In this document: piece by piece, positions 8,758 to 18,949 of the stretch
How positions within the stretch are numbered: the first letter of the stretch is position 1
How the letters are laid out: every line of letters starts with the position of its first letter
Assembly: GCF_003316695.1 (NCBI RefSeq)
Contig: NZ_PDKB01000021.1
Span: 1 to 38,784 of the forward strand
DNA: 38,784 bases
Source of the DNA: Aliarcobacter vitoriensis
GTDB taxonomy: Bacteria > Campylobacterota > Campylobacteria > Campylobacterales > Arcobacteraceae
Reading direction: 5' to 3'
Made by a program: the position numbers and the translations under genes
Notes under the pieces: model-generated
What the model was told of the DNA's origin: nothing
Database searches by the model: none
What the model saw: the letters and a program-made list of their open reading frames with translations, nothing else

Positions 8758-9429
8758 TTAGTTTAATATATAACCTATTTTTGATAAGTTTTGTATAGAG
8801 TTGTTGCCTATTTTTTTTCTAAGCTTGTATATTATATTTTTTAAAGCAACTTCTGAAATATTCTCTCCTAAAATATGAGCAAATTCTACATAGCTGATGA
8901 GTTTATTTCTTCTTTGTAAAAATATTTCTATCACATCTATTTCAGATTTTGTTAAAGTAATATATTCTCCATTTGAAATTAACTGTTTTGATAAAAAATC
9001 ATAAAAGGCATTTTCTCCTAAATTATTTTTTATCAAATATTTACTATCTATTCTTGATAAACATCTAATAAGAGTATTTAGTAATTCTTCAAAACTAAAA
9101 GGTTTTTTTATATAATCAACTAAATCGAGTTTGATGGCTTCAAGTACATCTTCTACATCTGTATAGCTTGATACCAAAAAAATAGGAATTTTACTATCTA
9201 TGGCACGGATATATTTTGCAACATCAATACCACTCATATTTTTCATCTTTATATCTAACATCAAAATATGTATATGGCTTTTATTGTAAATTTCTATGGC
9301 TTCTTCGCCATCTTTAGCGACAAAAACATTTTCAAAAAGAGTTGATAATATATTTTGTGTAGAATTTCTAAGAATTTCATCATCATCAACATATAAAATA
9401 GATAAGTGTTTCAAGTTTTCTAAATTCAT
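8758..9429 (-). CDS. OmpR/PhoB-like response regulator
   Basis: The 223-residue product has a receiver domain (acidic pocket DDD at 15-17, phospho-acceptor Asp59 in LMLDIKM, Ser in LVSSY, Lys in YIKKPF). A C-terminal winged-helix domain (about 140-223) contains TLTKSEIDVIEIF and IIYKLRKKIG. It is the likely partner of the adjacent 7TMR-DISM kinase. No Shine-Dalgarno sequence precedes the ATG at 9427-9429, and a TATAAT lies only 6 bases upstream, so a leaderless transcript is possible. An imperfect inverted repeat lies upstream at 9453-9508 and could be an autoregulatory operator. Target genes are unknown; the peroxidase and the decayed barrel gene are the nearest neighbours. Confidence 0.88.
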   Translation of the reverse strand: MNLENLKHLSILYVDDDEILRNSTQNILSTLFENVFVAKDGEEAIEIYNKSHIHILMLDIKMKNMSGIDVAKYIRAIDSKIPIFLVSSYTDVEDVLEAIKLDLVDYIKKPFSFEELLNTLIRCLSRIDSKYLIKNNLGENAFYDFLSKQLISNGEYITLTKSEIDVIEIFLQRRNKLISYVEFAHILGENISEVALKNIIYKLRKKIGNNSIQNLSKIGYILN

Positions 9430-9435
9430 ATAAAT

Positions 9436-9441
9436 ATTATA
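9436..9441 (-). promoter_or_regulatory. Possible -10 box for the response regulator/kinase operon
   Basis: On the minus strand this reads TATAAT and ends 6 bases before the start codon. If it is used, transcription would begin at or within a base or two of the ATG, giving a leaderless mRNA. Confidence 0.4.
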
Positions 9442-9452
9442 ATATATTTTTG

Positions 9453-9508
9453 TCGCTAAATTTTCGTTATTAAAATTTAATTTTGAAAAAATAGCGAAAG
9501 TTTAGTGA
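9453..9508. promoter_or_regulatory. Imperfect 17-bp inverted repeat upstream of the two-component operon
   Basis: TCGCTAAATTTTCGTTA (9453-9469) and TAGCGAAAGTTTAGTGA (9492-9508) are inverted copies matching at 14 of 17 positions, with centres about 39 bases apart. They lie 24-79 bases upstream of the regulator's ATG. This placement fits an operator for the regulator or another factor. The binding protein is not known. Confidence 0.4.
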
Positions 9509-9533
9509 AATTTTTTGTCTATTTTTTAGATGA

Positions 9534-9680
9534 TATTTCAAGATAACGGAAGATGATCTTATGAAGCAGGAATAGGATATAAATAAAACAAATGATATAA
9601 ATATCTCATACGATTACAAAGCACAAGCAAGTCAATTTTCAAGCAATATAATCTTTGCTAAATATGTACTAAAATTCTAA
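9534..9680 (+). pseudogene. Remnant of an outer-membrane beta-barrel C-terminus
   Basis: This piece lies in the only gene-free stretch longer than 300 bases (9430-9746). Two frames in succession give a barrel-like tail. The frame from 9534 reads YFKITEDDL. The frame from 9560 reads YEAGIGYK and stops at 9584. The first frame resumes at about 9579 with INKTND, then SYDYKAQASQ, and ends SNIIFAKYVLKF before TAA at 9678-9680. The alternating aromatic/polar pattern and terminal Phe match the last strands of autotransporter or porin-type barrels. A TGA at 9531 and two frame changes mean no intact protein is possible. No start or upstream part is seen. This is inference from composition. Confidence 0.5.
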
Positions 9681-9714
9681 AAATTTAAAATCTCAAGATT
9701 TATTTATGGGTATT

Positions 9715-9738
9715 ATTTCCAAGCTTAGGCTTGGAAAT
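9715..9738 (-). terminator. Stem-loop just downstream of the cytochrome c peroxidase gene
   Basis: A perfect 10-bp stem (9715-9724 with 9729-9738) with a 4-base loop lies 8 bases beyond the peroxidase stop. On the minus strand it is not followed by a strong T-tract, so it may be an mRNA-stabilising hairpin rather than an efficient terminator. Confidence 0.5.
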
Positions 9739-9746
9739 AAAGTTTA

Positions 9747-10772
9747 TTAATCAAAAGTTGGTTTTGGAGTTTTATCAGTAGAAGCTGGTAATTTTGGATA
9801 CGTAATATCTGGTTTTTTACCTTCTAAAGATTTTAGGAAAGTTACTATTTTTGAAGCTTCAGCATCGCTAATATTGATTCCTAATTGAACAGAACCCATC
9901 TCTTTAACTGCTTCATTTAATGACCAAATTTGACCATTATGAAAATATGGAGCTGTTTCAGTGATATTTCTTAAAGATGGAGTTTTTACCATACCATTTT
10001 CATCACCTGAAAAATCACCTACATTTATAAATGTATATTGTTTTGCAATTTGGAATGGTTGCATAGTTCCACCAAGAGCAATTCCTGTATGACATGCTGT
10101 ACAGCCTTTATTTAAGAATATATTTAATCCTTCTTGTTCATCTTTTGTAAGAGCTTTGTCATTTCCTTCTAAAAATTCATCAAATCTTGATGGAGTTACA
10201 AGAACTTTTTCAAATAATGCAATAGTTGAAGTAATAGTTTCAAAATCAACTTTTACATCCTTACCATATGCAGTTTTGAATTCTTGCACATAAGCTGGAA
10301 TAGAGTTAATTCTTTCTTCTACAAGTGCTGGAGGTGCAGCCATTTCTGGACCTGCTTGAATTGGACCTTGAGCTTGATCAGCTAAGTGTGGACTTCTTCC
10401 ATCCCAAAATTGTGCTTTAAAGAATACAGAGTTATAAACTGTTGGAGAGTTTAAATGGTGAGGGTTTGCTGTCCAACCATGACCAATAGCTGCTGGAACT
10501 CCATCTGCTCCACCTAAAGCCAAGTTATGACATGTATTACATGAGATTAAATTACTTCTTGAAAGTCTTGGATCAAAATATAGTTTTTTACCAAGTTCAA
10601 TTTTTGCATCTGTTATTGGGTTGTTTTTATCAGTATCAACCAACTTCATCCATTCTTTTTTATCAGTTGGAATAGCTTCTAAACCACTATTTTTTGCTTT
10701 TTGAATTAAAGCTTGATTTGCAAATAATGTACTTGCACCTAAAAGTAATGCCAAAGAAATTTTTAGTTTCAT
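9747..10772 (-). CDS. Periplasmic diheme cytochrome c peroxidase
   Basis: The 341-residue product has a Sec signal peptide (residues 1 to about 18, ending LFA). It carries two c-type heme sites: CNTCH at 78-82 and CTACH at 224-228. The segments GHGWTANPHHLNSPTVYNS, FWDGRSPHLADQA and KTPSLRNITETAPYFHNGQ are typical of the bacterial CCP/MauG family. These enzymes reduce H2O2 to water in the periplasm using electrons from cytochrome c, a common defence in microaerophilic Campylobacterota. Start choice is firm: AGGAGG lies 8 bases upstream of the ATG. A short palindrome (10790-10806) lies just before the ribosome-binding site. The gene appears monocistronic, with a stem-loop after it. Confidence 0.93.
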   Translation of the reverse strand: MKLKISLALLLGASTLFANQALIQKAKNSGLEAIPTDKKEWMKLVDTDKNNPITDAKIELGKKLYFDPRLSRSNLISCNTCHNLALGGADGVPAAIGHGWTANPHHLNSPTVYNSVFFKAQFWDGRSPHLADQAQGPIQAGPEMAAPPALVEERINSIPAYVQEFKTAYGKDVKVDFETITSTIALFEKVLVTPSRFDEFLEGNDKALTKDEQEGLNIFLNKGCTACHTGIALGGTMQPFQIAKQYTFINVGDFSGDENGMVKTPSLRNITETAPYFHNGQIWSLNEAVKEMGSVQLGINISDAEASKIVTFLKSLEGKKPDITYPKLPASTDKTPKPTFD

Positions 10773-10780
10773 AGTTAAAA

Positions 10781-10806
10781 TCCTCCTAAATGATTTAATA
10801 AATCAT
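10781..10806 (-). promoter_or_regulatory. Strong ribosome-binding site and adjacent palindrome of the peroxidase gene
   Basis: AGGAGG (complement of 10781-10787) is the best Shine-Dalgarno in the window. Immediately upstream is the palindrome ATGATTT-AAT-AAATCAT (10790-10806). It could form a 5'UTR hairpin or be an operator; its TGAT/ATCA half-sites recall FNR/CRP sites, but the spacing of 7 bases is not the standard 4. Confidence 0.45.
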
Positions 10807-10895
10807 AGGATAATTTTTATTAAATGAAAGTTAAAATTATATATTTTTTGGAATAAAATTATAAATTTAACTTATAATACAAGATACTTTTTGTC

Positions 10896-12704
10896 CTATT
10901 TAATCACTTGTTTTACTAATTGTGATGGCAAAAGACCCAAAGACTCTTCAACTTTATTTGTATCTCCATGTTCAATAAAACTATCTTCATATTCAAAAGA
11001 TTTAATACTAATATTTTTAATATTCTCTTGATTCAATATTTCTAAGATAGCACTAGCAACTCCAGCTTGTTTTTGAGAATCACTAAAAATATACCAACTA
11101 TTGTATTTTGTAGATAAATTAATCAAAGTATCGATATCTAAAGGTTTTACAAATCTTAAATCTAAGATTGCTATATCTTCATTGTGTAGTTTTTCAACAT
11201 CTATAGCTTTTGAAACTCCATTTCCATAAGCTACAAAAAGTTTATTTGAAGTACCAGATTTTAAAAGTTCTGATTTACCTAATTCAAAAGGTGAAGCTTG
11301 ATATTCTAACTCTTTAAAAGAACCCCTTGGATATCTAATAGCACATGGTTTATTTAAAGTATATGCAAAATCAAGGGCTAATTCTAAAGTTTCATTATCT
11401 CTTGGAGCAAATAAAATCATATTTGGTATAAATCTTAGGAAATTTATATCAAAAGCTCCTTGATGAGTTTCACCATCATTTCCTACTATTCCTGCTCTAT
11501 CCATAGTAAAAACTACTGGTAGAGCCATAATACAGACATCGTGAATTATTTGGTCAAATCCTCTTTGTAAAAAAGTAGAATAAATAGTAACAAACGGTTT
11601 AAAGCCTTCTTTTGCCATAGCTGCCATTGAAGTAACGGCGTGTTGTTCAGCTATTGCAACATCCCAAAATCTATTTGGGAATTCAGATATTAGTTTATCC
11701 ATTCCTGTTCCACTTGGCATTGCAGCAGTTATTCCAACAACATTTTCGTGTTTTTTTGCAAGGTTTAGTAAAGCATCTGAAAAAACAGCAGTGGCACTTT
11801 TTTGTGAAGATTTTTTGATGAATTCACCATCTTCTACATTAAAAGGTCCTACGCCATGCCAATGTTCGTGATGCCCTTCAGCTATCTTATATCCTTTACC
11901 TTTTATTGTTCTTGCGTGAACGATAACTGGTTTACCCATATCTTTAGCAATTTGTAAAGTTTCTATAATCTCTTCTATATCATGCCCATCTATTGGACCT
12001 ATATAATCTATTCCCATTTCTTCAAATAATATTCCAGGAGTTATAAGCTTTAAAGAACCTTCAACTCTTTTAGCTAAATATGTTGTACCTTCTGGCATAT
12101 TGTTTTTTATAAATTTATCAACTTTTGATTTAAAACCTTGATAAAATTTTCCAGCTAAAAGTTTTGAAAGATATTTTGATATTGCACCTATTGGTTTTGC
12201 TATACTCATTTCATTATCATTTAGTATTATTACAACAGGAAGTTTTAAATCTCCAAGTTCATTTAGCGCTTCATATACCATTCCAGCACTCATAGAACCA
12301 TCTCCTATCATAACAACTGGAACTTTTTTTTCACCTTTTAGCTTAATAGCCTTTGCTGCTCCAACAGCTAGAGAAATAGAAGTAGAACTATGACCAGCTA
12401 CAAAATAGTCAGCTTTATGCTCATTTGGTTTTGTAAAACCACAAAGTCCACCAAACTGTCGAATTGTCTCAAATTCTTCCCAACGATCAGTGATAAGTTT
12501 ATGTGGATAACACTGATGAGAAACATCAAAAATAAAAGGCTCACTATTTGAGTCAAAAATATAATGCATACCAATAGTTAATTCAACTGCACCAAGAGTT
12601 GATGAAAAATGCCCACCTTTTCGTGATACAACATCAATAATTCTATCTCTAATATCTTGGGATATTTGTTCTAATTCTTTTAGTGATTTACCTTTTATTT
12701 CCAT
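10896..12704 (-). CDS. dxs: 1-deoxy-D-xylulose-5-phosphate synthase
   Basis: The 602-residue product is close to the usual family length. It condenses pyruvate and glyceraldehyde-3-phosphate to DXP, the first step of the non-mevalonate isoprenoid pathway and a precursor for thiamine and pyridoxal. Visible signatures are HQCYPHKL near residue 64, the thiamine-diphosphate motif beginning GDGSMSAG at 134-141 with a matching LNDNEMSI, the catalytic-base segment IAEQHAV, and GNDGETHQG in the pyrimidine domain. It is the last gene of the minus-strand run that includes gapA and tpiA, which handle its substrate glyceraldehyde-3-phosphate. Nine bases separate it from hisC. No convincing terminator follows. 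Confidence 0.96.
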   Translation of the reverse strand: MEIKGKSLKELEQISQDIRDRIIDVVSRKGGHFSSTLGAVELTIGMHYIFDSNSEPFIFDVSHQCYPHKLITDRWEEFETIRQFGGLCGFTKPNEHKADYFVAGHSSTSISLAVGAAKAIKLKGEKKVPVVMIGDGSMSAGMVYEALNELGDLKLPVVIILNDNEMSIAKPIGAISKYLSKLLAGKFYQGFKSKVDKFIKNNMPEGTTYLAKRVEGSLKLITPGILFEEMGIDYIGPIDGHDIEEIIETLQIAKDMGKPVIVHARTIKGKGYKIAEGHHEHWHGVGPFNVEDGEFIKKSSQKSATAVFSDALLNLAKKHENVVGITAAMPSGTGMDKLISEFPNRFWDVAIAEQHAVTSMAAMAKEGFKPFVTIYSTFLQRGFDQIIHDVCIMALPVVFTMDRAGIVGNDGETHQGAFDINFLRFIPNMILFAPRDNETLELALDFAYTLNKPCAIRYPRGSFKELEYQASPFELGKSELLKSGTSNKLFVAYGNGVSKAIDVEKLHNEDIAILDLRFVKPLDIDTLINLSTKYNSWYIFSDSQKQAGVASAILEILNQENIKNISIKSFEYEDSFIEHGDTNKVEESLGLLPSQLVKQVIK

Positions 12705-12713
12705 AATTAAACT

Positions 12714-13820
12714 CTATTTTAACTCTTCTAAAACTTTATCTAATAGTTTGAATAGTTTAGTGTTTTGTTCATTTGTTCCAATTGTAACTCTTATTGCATT
12801 CAAACCATAACCTGTTAAATCTCTTACAATCATTCCAAGTTCGAGTAGTTTTTGAGCAACAACTTTAGATATAAATTTATCACCAAGTTTTATAGTAATA
12901 AAGTTTGTATATGAAGGAATATACTCAAAGTTTTTGTTTGTTACATACTCTTCATATCTTTTCATCTCGATAAAATTTTTTTCTATACAATCATTTACAA
13001 ATTTTTCATCTTTTAAAGCTTCAATAGCTGCTGCTAAACTTAAAGTTGTGATATTAAAAGGTGCTCTAATTTTGTAAAAAGTTGATATGATATTCTCTTT
13101 TGCTAATCCATAACCAACTCTCATTCCACCAAGTGCATAAGCCTTTGAAAAAGTTCCTAAATATACACAATTTGGAAAAGTATTTATCAAATCTTTTGGG
13201 CAAATTCTTTTTTTCTCATCTTTAAAAGCAGCATATTCTTGGTATGCTCCATCGACTACAACTAGAGTATCTTGGTCTATTGTTTTTAAAAATTCATAAA
13301 CTTCATCTTTATTTAAACACTCTCCTAAAGGATTGTTTGGTATACATAAAAAGATTACATCTGCTCCATTTTCTTTGTACAATTTACTAAACTCTTCTAA
13401 ATTATGTTGGCTACTTTGAGTTTTTAAGATATTTGCTCCAACATGCTTTGCATAAATTTCATACATAGCAAATGTTGTTTTTGCCATAATAACATTTGAG
13501 TTTGATTTACATTTTGCATGGATACAAAACTCTAAAATTTGGTCACTTCCAGACCCTATGATGATATTTGAACTATCTAAATTATATTTTTTTGCTAAAG
13601 CATCTTTTAATTCAAACATAGAATCATCTGGATATAAATACATATTTTTAGCTAATTCTTCAATTTTAGCAACAACTTTTGGACTTGTACCATAAGGATT
13701 CTCATTTGAAGCTAGCTTTACTACCTCTTTTGGGTCTATTCCATACTCTCTTACAACTAATTCTATTGGTTTTCCAGCTTCATATGTTGAAACATTGTCT
13801 AATAATTTATTAAATTGCAT
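12714..13820 (-). CDS. hisC: Histidinol-phosphate aminotransferase
   Basis: This is a PLP-dependent fold type I aminotransferase of 368 residues that converts imidazole acetol phosphate and glutamate to histidinol phosphate. The signatures [30 protein letters not shown] and the PLP-lysine segment [17 protein letters not shown] are present. An in-frame GTG at 13844 would add eight lysine-rich residues and overlap pheA. The ATG at 13818-13820 is preferred because AAGGA lies 8 bases before it and MQFNKLL is the usual N-terminus. In Campylobacterota such enzymes may also act on aromatic amino acid precursors, which would suit the position directly after pheA. That dual use is inference. Confidence 0.93.
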   Translation of the reverse strand: MQFNKLLDNVSTYEAGKPIELVVREYGIDPKEVVKLASNENPYGTSPKVVAKIEELAKNMYLYPDDSMFELKDALAKKYNLDSSNIIIGSGSDQILEFCIHAKCKSNSNVIMAKTTFAMYEIYAKHVGANILKTQSSQHNLEEFSKLYKENGADVIFLCIPNNPLGECLNKDEVYEFLKTIDQDTLVVVDGAYQEYAAFKDEKKRICPKDLINTFPNCVYLGTFSKAYALGGMRVGYGLAKENIISTFYKIRAPFNITTLSLAAAIEALKDEKFVNDCIEKNFIEMKRYEEYVTNKNFEYIPSYTNFITIKLGDKFISKVVAQKLLELGMIVRDLTGYGLNAIRVTIGTNEQNTKLFKLLDKVLEELK

Positions 13821-13833
13821 TTTATTTTTCCTT

Positions 13834-14913
13834 TTAAATATCACTTATTTCTTTTACATAAGATCCTAAAACTTTAATGCTACTTTTATGTTTTTCAAGA
13901 ACTTTTTTAACATTATCATCATCTTTATGTCCATCAAAATCTATAAAAAATATAGAATTTCCTTCTACAATATGTGATTTTATTTTTGTTAAGTTTATTC
14001 CAGAATTATTAAAATCATTCAAAAATCTTACTAAAACTCCTTGTTCATCAGGAAGATTTACTAAAATTGATGTTTTGTCATTTCCACTTTGTGCATTTTC
14101 AAAATCACTTAAAATAAAAAATCTTGTTTTGTTATTGTCTTTATCTTCAATATTTTCAAATAAAATAGGAAGATTATAAAGTTTTGCAGCAACATGAGCA
14201 CAAATAGCAGCACTATTTGGTTCATTTGCAGCCAATTTTGCTGCTTTTGTTGTTGATTCAACTGGTATTAAATCTACTTCATCAAGCCCAAAATTTGTTA
14301 AAAACCTTCTACATTGATCAAAAGCTATATCTTTTGAGTAAATCTTTTTTATATCAGATATCTTATCACAAGTTGTTGCTAGTGTATGATGGATATTTAG
14401 TAAAACTTCAGCAACAATTTTTGAATCATAGTTTGTAAAACCATTAATTGTATCGTTTACTATTCCATTTGAAGAGTTTTCTATTGGAACTACACCAAAT
14501 TTTATTTTTTTAGATGCTAATTCTTTAAAGATTCCTTTTATAGAACTTATAGAAATATATGAACTCATAGCTCCAAATCTACTCTCTGCAGCTTGGTGAG
14601 TAAAGCTTCCTTGAGGTCCAAGATAACCTATATTTTCAGGTAATTCAATATTTCTTGATATTGCAAAAATTTCTAAAAATAATGCTTCTATTGCACTTCT
14701 ATTTAAAAGCCCAGATTGTGCTTGATTTATTTTATCTAGTCTATCAATAATAGCTTTTTCTCTATCAGGACGATATATTGCTCCACCACTTTTTGCTTTT
14801 AAAGAGCCAACTTTATGAACTATATTCATCCTTTCATTTAGTAACTCAAGAAGTTTATTATCTATATTGTCAAGTTGGTTTCTAAGTTCCAATAATCCAT
14901 CTTCATTTGTCAT
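13834..14913 (-). CDS. pheA: Bifunctional chorismate mutase / prephenate dehydratase (P-protein)
   Basis: The 359-residue product has three parts: an AroQ-type chorismate mutase (about 1-85, [19 protein letters not shown]), a prephenate dehydratase domain (about 95-270, beginning [13 protein letters not shown] and including VPIENSSNG and NKTRFFIL), and a C-terminal ACT domain (about 278-355). It converts chorismate via prephenate to phenylpyruvate for phenylalanine synthesis. The ACT domain normally gives feedback inhibition by phenylalanine. It lies between lysA (9-base gap) and hisC in a co-directional run. Confidence 0.95.
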   Translation of the reverse strand: MTNEDGLLELRNQLDNIDNKLLELLNERMNIVHKVGSLKAKSGGAIYRPDREKAIIDRLDKINQAQSGLLNRSAIEALFLEIFAISRNIELPENIGYLGPQGSFTHQAAESRFGAMSSYISISSIKGIFKELASKKIKFGVVPIENSSNGIVNDTINGFTNYDSKIVAEVLLNIHHTLATTCDKISDIKKIYSKDIAFDQCRRFLTNFGLDEVDLIPVESTTKAAKLAANEPNSAAICAHVAAKLYNLPILFENIEDKDNNKTRFFILSDFENAQSGNDKTSILVNLPDEQGVLVRFLNDFNNSGINLTKIKSHIVEGNSIFFIDFDGHKDDDNVKKVLEKHKSSIKVLGSYVKEISDI

Positions 14914-14922
14914 AAACTGCCT

Positions 14923-16131
14923 TTATTTTATGAACTCTTCTTCTAAAGCGATTAAATCTTCAAAAGTTTCTCTTCTTCTAATCAATCTATCTTGACCATT
15001 AAGAACAGCTATCTCTGCTACTCTTCCTCTTGTATTGTAGTTACTTGCCATTGTAAACCCATAAGCTCCAGCACTATAAATAGCTACTAAATCGTTATGA
15101 TTTGTTTGTGGTAGTTGAATATTTTTTGCAAAGAAATCTCCACTTTCACAAACTGGACCTACAAGATTACAATCACTTAAGTTTTTGTTGTCATTTAGAA
15201 CTTCTATTTTATGATAAGCATTGTATAAAGCAGGTCTTATCAAGTCATTCATAGCTCCATCAACAATAACAAATCTTTTATTTCCATTTACTTTTTCGTA
15301 TAAAACTTTTGTTACAAAAACCCCAGAATTTCCTACTATGAATCTACCTGGTTCGCACACAACTGTCACATCAAGTCCAAACATAGCATCTAAAATAGAT
15401 TGAGAATATTCGTAAGTATCTATTAATTTCTCATTATCATAGATAATCCCCAATCCTCCACCAACATCCATAAATGATAAATCAATTTTTATAGCTTTTA
15501 GATTTTTTACCAATTCAGCCACTATTTTTACTGCATCTTTTATTGGTTGCAGTTGAGTTAATTGTGAACCAATATGACAATGAATTCCAGTTGGTTCTAA
15601 AAATTCGCTATTTTTACATTGGATATACATTCTTTTTGCTGTATCTATATCAACTCCAAATTTATTTTCATGAAGTCCAGTTGAAATATAAGGGTGAGTT
15701 TTTGGGTCTATATTTGGATTTACTCTTATTGAAATTCTTGCAATTTTTCCTAAATTTTTTGCTATATCTTCAACTCTGTTTAACTCTGCTGCACTTTCAA
15801 CATTTATCATTAAAATATCAAGCTCTAGTGCTTGTGTTATCTCATCATCACTTTTCCCAACACCAGAAAAAATAATTTTATATGAAGGAATACCAACCTT
15901 TAAAGCTCTTTTTACTTCGCCAATACTTACACAATCTGCTCCAGCTCCAAGGTCTGCTAAGTGTTTTATTACACTTAAATTTGAATTAGCTTTTACTGCA
16001 TAAGCGATTAATGATTTTCTAGCTCTAAATGAACTTTTTAATTCTTCATACTGTTTTGTAATATGATCAAAATCATATACATAGTATGGTGTTTGATATT
16101 TTTCTGCCAATGTCTTAAAATCTATATTCAT
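14923..16131 (-). CDS. lysA: Diaminopimelate decarboxylase
   Basis: The 402-residue product is a fold type III PLP enzyme that decarboxylates meso-diaminopimelate to lysine. The PLP lysine is Lys47 in AYAVKAN. The glycine-rich phosphate loop is in DVGGGLGI, and the dimer-interface active-site cysteine is in GPVCESGD. EPGRF and SAGAYGFTMASNYN also match the family. The ATG at 16131 has an AAGGA-type ribosome-binding site. It shares the minus-strand run with pheA and hisC, making an amino-acid biosynthesis trio between fabI and dxs. Confidence 0.95.
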   Translation of the reverse strand: MNIDFKTLAEKYQTPYYVYDFDHITKQYEELKSSFRARKSLIAYAVKANSNLSVIKHLADLGAGADCVSIGEVKRALKVGIPSYKIIFSGVGKSDDEITQALELDILMINVESAAELNRVEDIAKNLGKIARISIRVNPNIDPKTHPYISTGLHENKFGVDIDTAKRMYIQCKNSEFLEPTGIHCHIGSQLTQLQPIKDAVKIVAELVKNLKAIKIDLSFMDVGGGLGIIYDNEKLIDTYEYSQSILDAMFGLDVTVVCEPGRFIVGNSGVFVTKVLYEKVNGNKRFVIVDGAMNDLIRPALYNAYHKIEVLNDNKNLSDCNLVGPVCESGDFFAKNIQLPQTNHNDLVAIYSAGAYGFTMASNYNTRGRVAEIAVLNGQDRLIRRRETFEDLIALEEEFIK

Positions 16132-16165
16132 CTTTATTCCTTTATAAAATTATTAAAATTTAAAT

Positions 16166-16192
16166 CTTTTAAAAACTATATTTTTTTAAAAG
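16166..16192 (-). terminator. Weak A/T-only stem-loop between fabI and lysA
   Basis: A 10-bp stem (16166-16175 with 16183-16192), made almost entirely of A-T pairs, lies after the fabI stop. It may attenuate transcription but is too weak to be called a firm terminator. Confidence 0.3.
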
Positions 16193-16199
16193 AATTAAT

Positions 16200-17738
<1,539 letters not shown>

Positions 17739-17739
<1 letters not shown>

Positions 17740-18941
17740 TAGTTATCTTCCTCGATAACTAATGCTTTAACTCCTGGTAAAATTTTCCCTTCAATTAACT
17801 CTAAAGAAGCTCCACCACCAGTAGAGATAAAAGTCATATCATCTTCATCTCCAGTAATTCTTACTAAATCAGCAGTATCTCCACCACCAACAACCGTTGT
17901 TGCATATGAACTAGCTACAGCATGAGATATTTTTGTACTACCTTTTGCAAATTTTTCCATCTCATAAACACCCATTGGACCATTCCATAAAATAGTATTT
18001 GCATCTGCTAATGCTTCATTAAATAAAAGTGCTGTTGCAGGACCAATATCTAGCCCCATCCAAGATTTTGGCATCTCTTGTATAGTTACAATTTTAGCTA
18101 TTGCTTCTGCGTCAAAAGCTTCAGCTGCAACAATATCAACTGGTAAATATAATTTTGTATCTTTTTGTTTCGCAAGTTCCATGATTTTTAAAGCTTCAGG
18201 TATTAAATCTTCTTCAACTAGAGATTTACCAATTTCATACCCTAATGCTTTTAAAAATGTAAATGCCATTCCTCCACCAATGATAATTTTATCAACTTTT
18301 GGAACAAGATTATATAAAGCTTCAAGTTTTCCAGACACCTTTGAACCACCAACTATTGAAACAAATGGTCTTTTTGGGTTTTCAACTATATGATGAAAAA
18401 ATTTAATCTCTTTTGCTAGTAAAAATCCAGCTGCTTTACTATCCATATCAAAATATTTTGCTATTCCTTCAACAGAAGAGTGAGCTCTATGAGAAACTCC
18501 AAAAGCATCATTTATATAAATTTCAGCCATAGAAGCCAATTTTTTTGAAAGTTCTTCATCATTTTTTGTTTCACCAGCTTCAAATCTCATATTTTCTAAC
18601 AGTAATATTTCACCTGTTTTTAACTCTTTTGCCATTTTTAAAGTTTCATCACAAACCACATTTGGAGATAATTTAATCTCTTGTTTTAGTAAAATATGAA
18701 GTCTTTTTGCTATTGGAGCAAGAGAATATTTTTCTTCAAATCCACCTTTTGGTCTTCCAAAATGTGAAGCTAAAATAACTGAACAATCATTGTCAATGCA
18801 GTATCTAATTGTATTTAAAGCACTTCTGATTCTTCTATCATCTGTGATATTGTTATCTTCATCAACAGGAACATTAAAATCACATCTTATAAATACTTTT
18901 TTGCCACTAATATCTATATTTTTAATCTCTTGTAGTTTCAT
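17739..18941 (-). CDS. pgk: Phosphoglycerate kinase
   Basis: The 400-residue cytoplasmic enzyme interconverts 1,3-bisphosphoglycerate + ADP and 3-phosphoglycerate + ATP. Typical segments are [52 protein letters not shown] and the nucleotide-loop region [10 protein letters not shown] followed by [10 protein letters not shown]. It sits 8 bases after gapA and overlaps tpiA by one base, a classic gap-pgk-tpi arrangement. Confidence 0.97.
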
Positions 18942-18949
18942 CTTTTCCC

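Larger units (their letters stand above)
9430..9746. other. Gene-free stretch of 317 bases between the response regulator and the peroxidase
   Basis: From left to right it holds the regulator's possible -10 box, the 17-bp inverted repeat, the decayed beta-barrel remnant (9534-9680), a T/A-rich spacer, and the stem-loop after the peroxidase gene. No intact gene is seen here on either strand. Confidence 0.7.

Noticed and set aside
10858-10878. A/T-only inverted repeat after dxs (ATTATAA/TTATAAT)
   Set aside because: Very weak 7-bp stem, expected by chance at this base composition, and also overlaps the peroxidase upstream region.
13821-13844. Longer hisC start (GTG 13844)
   Set aside because: It adds a short basic extension overlapping pheA; the ATG at 13820 has AAGGA at the right distance and the family N-terminus.
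13877-14438. Plus-strand frames inside pheA
   Set aside because: Antisense shadows of a clearly conserved gene with all three expected domains.
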